Positions 57,757 to 64,000 of a stretch of 64,000 nt of DNA are shown here, piece after piece; the stretch's first letter is position 1, and every line of letters starts with the position of its first letter. Position numbers and translations under genes: made by a program. The DNA is taken from the NCBI RefSeq assembly GCF_024400215.1, contig NZ_CP053748.1, forward strand, positions 682,001 through 746,000, in the 5' to 3' direction. This DNA comes from Massilia sp. erpn. Its GTDB lineage: Bacteria > Pseudomonadota > Gammaproteobacteria > Burkholderiales > Burkholderiaceae_D. The notes beneath the pieces were generated by a model. It was not told the DNA's origin. It made no database searches and was given only the letters and a program-made list of their open reading frames with translations.

Positions 57757-59307
57757 ATGCGCGCCGAAGTCATACGCATCTATAAATCCGTTCACACCTG
57801 GACCGGCATCGTCGCCGGCTTCATGCTGTTCATCGCCTTCTACGCCGGCGCACTGACCATGTTCGAAGTGCCGCTGAACCGCTGGGCGGCCCAGGAACAG
57901 CGTGCCGCCATGGCGCCTTTGGCGCAAAGCGAGAAGCTGATCGCCGACACCCTGGCCGCGCGTCCCGACGCGCGCAAATCCTTCACCCTGCACCTGAACG
58001 ACGAAGAGCATATCCCCGGCCGCATCACCTGGTCCAAGGGACGCGGCGACAAGTCGCCCTGGTCGGCCGACTATGCCGCAGACGGCAGCCTGCACGTCGA
58101 ACGCAATACGCCGTCCGGCATGGCCCAGCTGATCGACCATGTCCACCGTACCGGCGGCCTGCCGGGCGATGGCGAAGTGACGGAGCTGATCATGGGCGTG
58201 GTCAGTACGCTGTATGTGGTGGCGCTGGTTTCGGGCCTGATCATTCTGCTGCCCTCGCTGAGCAAGGACTTCTTCGCCCTGCGCGTCGGCAAAAACCTGA
58301 AGCGCATGTGGCTCGACGCGCACAATGCCATCGGCATCGCCAGCCTGCCCTTCCACATCGTGATCGCCGTAACGGCCGTGGTCTTCGCCTTCCACGACCA
58401 GATCTACGATATCCAGGATACGGTGGTGTATGGCGAAAAAGTGAAGGCGCAGATGGCAGCGGCCAACGCCAAGCCGAAACCGGACCGCAAGCCCGCCGCC
58501 ATGCTGCCACCCGATGCGCTGCTGGCCAAGGTGCGCGAACTGAGCCCCGAATTCCAGCCCACCGCGATGCAGTACACCGCGCCAGCCACCGCCAGCGCCA
58601 CCGTCCGCATTGCCGGCGAGGATCCGCGCTACGTACTGCGCCGTGACGGCTCCATCACGCTCAACGCCATCACCGGCGAAGTGCTGAACCAAAGCACCTT
58701 CCCTGGCAACTACAATGCCTGGGCCGCCCCCGTGGCCGGCGCCTTCGCCCTGCACTTCGGCACCTTCGGCGGCACGCCGATCCGCTGGACCTACTTCCTG
58801 ATGGGGCTGGGCGGCGCCTTCCTTTTCTACAGCGGCAATCTGCTGTGGATCGAGACGCGCCGCAAGAACGCCCGCAAGGGCGGCGCAGTGGAGCAGAGCC
58901 GCTCCACGCGCTGGCTCTCCGCCGCCACCGTTGGCGTCTGCCTGGGATGCGTCACCGCGCTGTCGCTGACCATCGCAGCGGCGCGCCTGCTGCCGGCGCA
59001 GGGCGCGCCGCTGAATTCCTGGCATGAAACCGTGTACTACGGCGGTTTCTTCCTGTGCGTGCTATGGGCCTTCCTGCGCGGCGCACCGCGCGCCGGCGTG
59101 GAACTGCTATGGGCCAGTGCAGCCAGCACCCTGCTGATCGCTGCCGCCACCGTCTGGCGCGGCTTCGCCATCGGCGCGGTCGATATCGGCGCCGTCGTCA
59201 TGGCCTGCGGCTTCGCCTGGATGGCCCTTGCCGCCATGCGCCGCCAGCGTCTTGGCGCAAGCGACAGCGTCTGGTCGCGCAAACGAACGGCGGCTACGCC
59301 TGCCTAA
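57757..59307 (+). CDS. PepSY-domain membrane protein
   Basis: A 516-residue inner membrane protein of the PepSY-associated TM family, often found with TonB receptors and proposed to be a ferric reductase or siderophore processing factor. It starts MRAEVIRIYKSVHTWTGIVAGFMLFIAFYAGAL, has further TM helices near 150 and 195 (ALVSGLIILLPSLSK, IVIAVTAVVFAFHD), a periplasmic PepSY-like part with LRRDGSITLNAITGEVLNQS, and four C-terminal helices. His residues in VHTWTG and DAHNAIGIASLPFHI could bind heme. It ends the operon. Confidence 0.85.
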   Translation: MRAEVIRIYKSVHTWTGIVAGFMLFIAFYAGALTMFEVPLNRWAAQEQRAAMAPLAQSEKLIADTLAARPDARKSFTLHLNDEEHIPGRITWSKGRGDKSPWSADYAADGSLHVERNTPSGMAQLIDHVHRTGGLPGDGEVTELIMGVVSTLYVVALVSGLIILLPSLSKDFFALRVGKNLKRMWLDAHNAIGIASLPFHIVIAVTAVVFAFHDQIYDIQDTVVYGEKVKAQMAAANAKPKPDRKPAAMLPPDALLAKVRELSPEFQPTAMQYTAPATASATVRIAGEDPRYVLRRDGSITLNAITGEVLNQSTFPGNYNAWAAPVAGAFALHFGTFGGTPIRWTYFLMGLGGAFLFYSGNLLWIETRRKNARKGGAVEQSRSTRWLSAATVGVCLGCVTALSLTIAAARLLPAQGAPLNSWHETVYYGGFFLCVLWAFLRGAPRAGVELLWASAASTLLIAAATVWRGFAIGAVDIGAVVMACGFAWMALAAMRRQRLGASDSVWSRKRTAATPA

Positions 59308-59360
59308 GCCTGCGCTGCATCGGGCTGGCGAACGTTTGCATCACCAGCCCACCTTCCCCA

Positions 59361-59738
59361 CTAATTTTCATACGTTCTGACTTCGATATTGTGCCCATCC
59401 GGGTCATAGAAGTACCAGGCATCGGCCAGGCCGCGCGCGCCGTGCGACTGACGTACCGGCCCGCCACTGCGGTCGAACGGATCGCTGCCATACGCAATGC
59501 CTTGCTCGGCCAGACGGCGCTGCACCGCATCGAAGCTGGCACGGTCGATGCGGAAAGCCAGATGCACCGGATCGCGCGGCGCTTCGGCCAGCAGGTCGAG
59601 CGTGAAATCATCGCTCACGCGCAGCACATCAAAGGGCATCAGCTTGCCCTCGTAAGCAAAACCCAGCACGCTCTGATAGAAACGCACGGAAGCTGCGGGA
59701 TCGCTCACCCGCAAAATCATATGGTCGAGAACCGGCAT
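59361..59738 (-). CDS. VOC-family protein (glyoxalase fold)
   Basis: A 125-residue single-domain vicinal oxygen chelate protein. It begins MPVLDHMILRVSDPAASVRFYQSVLGF, has a likely metal His in LDHM (residue 6) and another in PVHLAFRID (about 59), and ends WYFYDPDGHNIEVRTYEN with a Glu ligand near 121. Such proteins act as dioxygenases, isomerases or antibiotic-binding proteins. It lies 14 bp after the SDR gene on the same strand, so the two may form a small operon under the LysR regulator. Confidence 0.85.
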   Translation of the reverse strand: MPVLDHMILRVSDPAASVRFYQSVLGFAYEGKLMPFDVLRVSDDFTLDLLAEAPRDPVHLAFRIDRASFDAVQRRLAEQGIAYGSDPFDRSGGPVRQSHGARGLADAWYFYDPDGHNIEVRTYEN

Positions 59739-59752
59739 CGTTTTCCTCCCGC

Positions 59753-60535
59753 TTAGTTCATGACGCGGCCACCCGCGATATCCAATGTTATACCCGTGAT
59801 CCAGGACGAGCTTGCGGACAGCAGGAACAGCGCGGCGGCGGCGATATCGTCCGGCTGGCCCAGGCGCCCCAACGGGAAGGCTGCCAGCATGGCCTGCTGC
59901 TGCGCCGGCGGCATGCGCTGCGCGGTGCGCTCGGTCAGCACCGCCGAGGGCGAAATGCAGTTCACGCGGATGCCCTGGTGGCCCACCTCATTCGCCGCGT
60001 GGCGGGTCAGCATGATGACGCCTGCCTTGGCCGCGCCATAGCCGGCCGGGGCACCCGAAGCCACACGCCCGCCGGCCGAGGCCATGGTCACGATGCTGCC
60101 ATGGCCGCGCGCCAGCATCGCCGGTAAAAAGCACTTGAGGGTGAAGAAGGTCGATGTCAGGTTATGGTCGATGCTGGAGCGCCAATCCTCCTCCGTGATC
60201 TCGGCCAGCGGCATCGGACGTCCGCTGCCGCCGCCAGCGAAGGCCAGCAATAGCTCGGGAGCGCCAAAATGATCCTCGATGGCGGCGCGCATATCCTGCA
60301 CCGCAGCCAGACTGGAACAGTCGGCGGGCGCCGCGAAAGCCGCGCCGCCCTGATCGCGGATGGCCGCTACCGTGGCGCCAATGGCATCGCGGTCGCGGCC
60401 ATTGACGGCGACTTTCACGCCGCTGCGCGCCAGCGCCAGACAGGCCGCCGCGCCGATGCCGCGCGATCCGCCGGTAACGAGAGCGACCTTGCCTTGCAGG
60501 TCGGGATAGACAGAAATCGGGCTGCTCATGCTCAT
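59753..60535 (-). CDS. Short-chain dehydrogenase/reductase
   Basis: A 260-residue SDR with a classical Rossmann fold. NAD(P) motif is VALVTGGSRGIGAAACLALA, the catalytic Ser sits in VTMASAGGRVASG, and Tyr/Lys in GYGAAKAGVIMLTRHAA (YxxxK). The Arg in VNGRDRDAIGA after the second strand suggests NADPH preference. Substrate unknown. It is divergent from the LysR regulator with an 84-bp gap, and precedes the VOC gene. A Met two codons downstream is an alternative start. Confidence 0.9.
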   Translation of the reverse strand: MSMSSPISVYPDLQGKVALVTGGSRGIGAAACLALARSGVKVAVNGRDRDAIGATVAAIRDQGGAAFAAPADCSSLAAVQDMRAAIEDHFGAPELLLAFAGGGSGRPMPLAEITEEDWRSSIDHNLTSTFFTLKCFLPAMLARGHGSIVTMASAGGRVASGAPAGYGAAKAGVIMLTRHAANEVGHQGIRVNCISPSAVLTERTAQRMPPAQQQAMLAAFPLGRLGQPDDIAAAALFLLSASSSWITGITLDIAGGRVMN

Positions 60536-60619
60536 CTCCAGTGATTGCTTGACGCCAGATTACAAACCGCCTAGGCTTAAATCAAATCATGAATTATTAG
60601 GCCATCCATAAATAAAACG

Positions 60620-61495
60620 ATGTCTTACCTCCTTCATCTGCGCAGCTTCCTCAGCGTCTACCGCCACAATTCGATTTCGCGCGCGGCTCTCGCCTTGCAA
60701 CTGACCCAGCCCGCCGTCTCGCGCCACATCAAGGTGCTCGAAGCCCATCTCCACACCCAGCTCTTCACCCGCCTGCCGCGCGGACTGGCGCCGACGCCGG
60801 CCGCCATCGAACTGGAACGCCAGAGCGGGCCGCATCTCGATGCGCTCGACCAGATCGTCGGCAGCGGCGGCGCGCAGCGCGCCACGCTGGCCGGCCCGCT
60901 GCATCTCGGCACCAGCAGCGGCTTCGCGCGGCTGCTGCTCGCCTCCTTGAATACGCTGCCCAGCCACGGCATCCGCCTCAATCTACGCGCCATGCCGCCG
61001 CCGGCCCTGGTGGCAGCCCTGGCCACCGGCGAACTCGATATGGCCGTCACGCTGGCGCGCATTCCCCACAAAGGCGTGGAATACGAACCGCTCTACGAAG
61101 GACGGCTGCAAATGGTCTGCAGCCCCGTGCTGCGCGAGCGTCTGCCCAAATCCGCCGCCCCCAAAGGCCTGCCCCTGATCGACCTGCAAAGCCCCGTCCC
61201 GCCGCTACCCGGTTTCTGGCGCGACGTCTACGGCGGCGTCGCCGACGCGCCCAGCGCCGTAGTCCCCGACTACCAGGCCGCCCTCGAAGCCGCCGCTGCC
61301 GGCATTGGCCTCGCCGTCGTCCCCGAATGCCTGAGCCGCCCGCTGCTGCACAGCGGCCAGCTGATCGCCCTGCCGTTGCCGAAGCGTCCGCCGCCGTTCA
61401 ATCTCCACATCGCGCGCGCCAAAGGCAGCAGCAAAGCCGCCGACCGCATCACCCTCTGCCGCCAGCACCTCACCGACGCCGCCCGCCACTGGTAG
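60620..61495 (+). CDS. LysR-family transcriptional regulator
   Basis: A 291-residue regulator. The N-terminal winged helix SFLSVYRHNSISRAALALQLTQPAVSRHIKVLEAHLHTQLFTRLPRG is standard, followed by an inducer-binding domain (GPLHLGTSSGFARLLLASL to the end). LysR proteins usually sense a metabolite and regulate the divergent operon, here the SDR and VOC genes. The gap contains a TCATGA core at 60587-60592 within an AT-rich site, possibly a T-N11-A operator. A repeat element begins 5 bp after the stop codon. Confidence 0.92.
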   Translation: MSYLLHLRSFLSVYRHNSISRAALALQLTQPAVSRHIKVLEAHLHTQLFTRLPRGLAPTPAAIELERQSGPHLDALDQIVGSGGAQRATLAGPLHLGTSSGFARLLLASLNTLPSHGIRLNLRAMPPPALVAALATGELDMAVTLARIPHKGVEYEPLYEGRLQMVCSPVLRERLPKSAAPKGLPLIDLQSPVPPLPGFWRDVYGGVADAPSAVVPDYQAALEAAAAGIGLAVVPECLSRPLLHSGQLIALPLPKRPPPFNLHIARAKGSSKAADRITLCRQHLTDAARHW

Positions 61496-61499
61496 CCCC

Positions 61500-61628
61500 T
61501 TTGCGCTATATCAAACAATGTCCCACCCTGGTGTCAGGCACCAGAACCGGACATTCTTTGAGAAAAATCAAGGAATGTCCTACCCTGGTGCCTGACACCA
61601 GGGTGGACATTGTTTGATCTGGCGCAAA
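61500..61628. repeat. Bipartite intergenic palindrome element, copy D
   Basis: 129 bp starting 5 bp after the LysR stop codon, between convergent genes. Its ends TTTGCGC and GCGCAAA are complementary, as are the unit pairs GGTGTCAGGCACC and GTGCCTGACACC, so the whole element is a long near-perfect inverted repeat. The framing dyads are TTGCGCTATATCAA (61501-61514), TTGAGAAAAATCAA (61558-61571) and TTGATCTGGCGCAA (61614-61627). This is the most regular of the four copies. Confidence 0.92.
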
Positions 61629-61640
61629 CGCTGCAGGGAT

Positions 61641-61672
61641 AAAAAAACGGCGGTCCGTTGCCGGAACCGCCG
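61641..61672 (-). terminator. Terminator of the TerD operon
   Basis: On the minus strand a GC stem CGGCGGT(T)CCG and complement with a 4-base loop and one bulged base is followed by seven T. It lies 58 bp beyond the stop codon of the last TerD gene. Confidence 0.85.
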
Positions 61673-61730
61673 CGAAGGAAGACGCCATGGGGTCGGCGCT
61701 TGTGAAACTCTTTACTGATTCAATCTTTTA

Positions 61731-62312
61731 TTACAGATGCGCAGCGATCTGCGGCATCAGGTCGTCGAAGGTGCGGCCGGTGCCGTTTTCGCCGATAGCG
61801 TGCATTTTCCATTCGCCGTTGTGGCGGTACAGCTTGGCCATGATCTGCGCCGAGTGGGAGCCTTGCACCGACAGGTTGAAGCGCGCGACTTCTTTGCCGT
61901 TGTTGGCGTTCAGCAGGCGGCAGTAGGCGTTCTCCACTTGCGAGAAGCTTTGGCCGGTGAAGCTGTTGACGGTGAAGACGATGCTCTTCACATGCTCTGG
62001 CACCTGGCCCAGCGTGACGTTGATTTGCTCGTCGTCACCATCGCCGGCGCCGGTGCGGTTGTCGCCAGTGTGGAAGACGCTGCCGTCACGGCTTTTCAGC
62101 TGGCGGAACCAGACCACGTCCAGCGGACGGTTGGCGTCGTCGAACAGCACGCAGGAGGCGTCCAGGTCGATGTCGGCGCTCTTGGCGCCGAAGCCGAGGA
62201 AGCCTTTGCTCTTGACCGCATCCCAGCCCAGGCCCATGGCCACATGGTTCAGGGATTGGCCAGCTTCTTTCTCCAGCGAGATCTTCTGGCCTTTTTGCAG
62301 ATTGACAGACAT
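61731..62312 (-). CDS. TerD-family stress protein (1)
   Basis: A 193-residue protein of the TerD/TerE family, linked to tellurite and other chemical stress resistance; such proteins bind calcium. It shows QKISLEKEAGQSLNHVAMGLGWD, then DIDLDASCVLFDDANRPLDVVWFRQL, the Ca-site segment [15 protein letters not shown], and a C-terminal ARFNLSVQGSHSAQIMAKLYRHNGEWKMHAIGE. It is the last gene of the four-gene operon. The TerD family call is firm, the exact function is not. Confidence 0.92.
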   Translation of the reverse strand: MSVNLQKGQKISLEKEAGQSLNHVAMGLGWDAVKSKGFLGFGAKSADIDLDASCVLFDDANRPLDVVWFRQLKSRDGSVFHTGDNRTGAGDGDDEQINVTLGQVPEHVKSIVFTVNSFTGQSFSQVENAYCRLLNANNGKEVARFNLSVQGSHSAQIMAKLYRHNGEWKMHAIGENGTGRTFDDLMPQIAAHL

Positions 62313-62331
62313 GTTTACTCCTTAATTCAAA

Positions 62332-63030
62332 TTACTGCTTGCGCTGGCTGCTCAACCAGCCAACGAAGGAACTGCGGTTGCGCGAGCAGATCAGCACCTT
62401 GCCCTGGCCCGAGAAGCGCAGCACCATGCCCTCGCCGCTCGTCACGCTGTTCACCAGATTGCTGAACAGGCCTCCGCCGCTGCCCGTCGCCACCGAGATT
62501 TCGTAGCGCAGCGAGCTGTCCCAGCAGACGACGTGGGCGTTGTCGATCACCACATCCTTGCCCGGCGCAACGTCCAGCTGGAACAGGGAGCCGAAGCCCG
62601 ACACTGCCAGCTGGCCGCTGCCGGCGGTTTCAGTGATGAAGAAACCGCCGCTCTGGCCGAACAGGGCGTTGCCCACGTTCTGCGTGCGCACCTTCAGATC
62701 GACGCCGAAGGTGGCGGCGACAAAGGCGCCGTCGCTCAGCATGTACTGCTGCGGGCCGACATCGATCACTTGCATGGCGCCCGGCAGGGTCGGCGACAGC
62801 AGACAATCACCGTCGCCGCGTACTGCCTCGATATGCTGCTGGAAGAAGGATTCGCCGTTGGCAAAGGTGCGCATCAGCGCACTGCCCAGGCCACCGCTCA
62901 TCTTGCCTTTCAGCTCAAGCGCGGATTCCATCATCACCATCGCGTCCGATTCGCAATAAATCTTCTCGCCCTGGCGCAGCGACACATGCAGGAAGGGATC
63001 TTCGCTGCCGGTTACGGTGAATGCCGCCAT
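62332..63030 (-). CDS. AIM24-family protein
   Basis: A 232-residue protein of the AIM24 family (TRAP-like beta fold; named for a yeast mitochondrial biogenesis protein). It begins MAAFTVTGSEDPFLHVSLRQGEKIYCESDAMVMMES, has GLGSALMRTFANGESFFQQH and the Gly-rich GSGQLAVSGFGSLFQLDVAPGKDVVIDNAHVVCWD. AIM24 proteins often neighbour TerD genes in bacteria. The ATG at 63030 was chosen; the upstream frame overlaps the previous TerD gene. Function unknown. Confidence 0.88.
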   Translation of the reverse strand: MAAFTVTGSEDPFLHVSLRQGEKIYCESDAMVMMESALELKGKMSGGLGSALMRTFANGESFFQQHIEAVRGDGDCLLSPTLPGAMQVIDVGPQQYMLSDGAFVAATFGVDLKVRTQNVGNALFGQSGGFFITETAGSGQLAVSGFGSLFQLDVAPGKDVVIDNAHVVCWDSSLRYEISVATGSGGGLFSNLVNSVTSGEGMVLRFSGQGKVLICSRNRSSFVGWLSSQRKQ

Positions 63031-63032
63031 GA

Positions 63033-63608
63033 TTAAACGCCTACGCCGAAGTTCGAAGCCAGCGCGCCCAGACCGCCTTTGTAGCCCTGGCCAACAGCCT
63101 TGAATTTCCAATCGCCGTTGTTGCGGTATACCTCGCCGAACACCAGCGCGGTTTCGGTGGAGCCGTCTTCCGACAGGTCGTAGCGGGCAATTTCGCCGTT
63201 GGTGGCGGCATTCACGCAGCGCACGAAGGCTTTCTGCACCTGGCCGAAATTCTGGCGGCGCGCGTCGGCTTCGTGGATGGTCACGCACACTGCGATGCGT
63301 TCCACATCGGCCGGCACCTTGCCCAGATCGATGCTGACGGTTTCGTCGTCGCCATCGCCGGCGCCGGTGCGGTTGTCGCCCGAGTGGGCCACCGACTGGT
63401 CCTGCGATTTCAGGTTGTTATAGAAAACGAAGTCCAGATCGTTGCGCACCTTGCCGTCCACTTTCAGCAGGAAGGCCGAGCTGTCGATATCGAAGGCAGC
63501 GCCGTCGGTGTTGCGCACATCCCATCCCAGACCCACGACCAGTTTGGACAGGCCAGGAGCTTCTTTGCTCAGATTGACGTTGCCACCTTTTTGCAGACTG
63601 ATTGCCAT
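63033..63608 (-). CDS. TerD-family stress protein (2)
   Basis: A 191-residue TerD-family protein. It opens [30 protein letters not shown], then [26 protein letters not shown] and [23 protein letters not shown], with the same [13 protein letters not shown] calcium motif as the other TerD protein, and an [20 protein letters not shown] end. An AAGGAGAAG ribosome binding site precedes the ATG. The two TerD genes flank the AIM24 gene and probably arose by duplication. Confidence 0.92.
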   Translation of the reverse strand: MAISLQKGGNVNLSKEAPGLSKLVVGLGWDVRNTDGAAFDIDSSAFLLKVDGKVRNDLDFVFYNNLKSQDQSVAHSGDNRTGAGDGDDETVSIDLGKVPADVERIAVCVTIHEADARRQNFGQVQKAFVRCVNAATNGEIARYDLSEDGSTETALVFGEVYRNNGDWKFKAVGQGYKGGLGALASNFGVGV

Positions 63609-63699
63609 GATTTACTTCTCCTTGGTTGGTTGTGACACCCGTACTACATGCGCAGCGTGCCGGTGTCGTATATCGCACGCCGCGCTTTTCTTGCCGCCC

Positions 63700-64000
63700 T
63701 TACGCTGCTTTCAGCGCCAGGGCTTCCTGTTTTTTCCGGTATCGCACCGAGGACCAGAGCGATGCCAGGATGAAGGCCACGCCTATCAGACCGGTGAAGA
63801 TCTCGGGAATATGGAACTTCATACTCGCCAGCATGATCACTGCCAGAATGCCGATTGCGTAGTGCGCGCCGTGCTCCAGGTAGACGTATTGGTCAAGCGT
63901 GCCTTTGTGCACCAGGTACACCGTCATCGAGCGGACGAACATCGCGCCAATCGCCAGGCCCAGCATGATGATCACGACGTCGGAGGTGATGGCAAACGCG
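63700..64000 (-). CDS. DUF475 / TerC-like membrane protein, C-terminal part
   Basis: The gene runs off the window edge on the right; about 100 C-terminal codons are seen. It has TM helices (VVIIMLGLAIGAMFVRSM, YAIGILAVIMLASMKF, EIFTGLIGVAFILASLWSS) with SMTVYLVHKGTLDQYVYLEHGAHYAIG between them, matching the C-terminal end of DUF475 proteins, which resemble TerC. Found with TerD genes in many bacteria, it would be the first gene of this operon. Function unknown; the family label is from memory. Confidence 0.75.
   Translation of the reverse strand, partial: AFAITSDVVIIMLGLAIGAMFVRSMTVYLVHKGTLDQYVYLEHGAHYAIGILAVIMLASMKFHIPEIFTGLIGVAFILASLWSSVRYRKKQEALALKAA

Overview
The window is about 64 kb of high-GC (roughly 60-65%) chromosomal DNA from a betaproteobacterium, most likely of the Oxalobacteraceae (Massilia/Duganella/Janthinobacterium group). 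The evidence is the gene order zapD-yacG-mutT / argJ / secA-dciA-lpxC / dcw cluster, the Burkholderia-type porin, the meso-diaminopimelate MurE signature, a class A RNase P RNA, ftsYEX-rpoH linkage, and a family of intergenic palindromes around a GTGTCAGGCAC core. This assignment is inference from gene content; no search was run.

Layout. 1-3.5 kb: housekeeping genes (zapD, yacG, mutT, a DUF815 ATPase, argJ). 3.9-7.7 kb: a three-gene (+) cluster of outer-membrane porin-like protein, small PstS-like periplasmic protein and hybrid-free histidine kinase with no response regulator nearby. 7.7-12.3 kb: secA, dciA, lpxC. 12.3-15.3 kb: an accessory pocket (DMT transporter, an overlapping HEPN/unknown gene pair, a SET-domain methyltransferase, a peroxiredoxin). 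15.4-32.5 kb: the complete division and cell wall cluster on the minus strand, mraZ-rsmH-ftsL-ftsI-murE-murF-mraY-murD-ftsW-murG-murC-ddl-ftsQ-ftsA-ftsZ, tightly overlapping, headed by 10-bp-periodic MraZ boxes. 33-42 kb: secreted M9 collagenase, PAS-AraC regulator, glpK, rnpB, an acetolactate-synthase-like enzyme, a small secreted protein and a major porin. 43-48 kb: a CarH/LitR-like MerR regulator, ftsY-ftsE-ftsX and rpoH with a CIRCE element at its promoter. 48-51.8 kb: lipoprotein, an ABM monooxygenase-P450 pair with a divergent ArsR regulator, and a signal peptidase. 51.8-59.3 kb: a Fur-boxed iron surface-signalling locus (ECF sigma, FecR, TonB receptor with STN domain, siderophore esterase, two small membrane proteins, PepSY protein). 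59.4-64 kb: VOC protein, SDR and divergent LysR regulator, then a TerD-AIM24-TerD-DUF475 stress operon that runs off the end.

The most unusual thread is a dispersed intergenic repeat. Four copies of about 130 bp (11213, 48583, 53399, 61500) start 5-12 bp after a stop codon. Each has two back-to-back palindromes bracketed by three 14-bp dyads that resemble the FNR/Anr box TTGAT-N4-ATCAA. Two shorter single palindromes (5548, 40913) look related. Other points of interest are the MerR regulator that keeps the W-x9-EH light-sensor motif but has Gln at the cobalamin axial His position, a P450 without the ExxR arginine, the orphan porin/PstS-like/kinase cluster, and the HEPN gene pair. I saw no CRISPR array, prophage, complete insertion sequence or tRNA gene.
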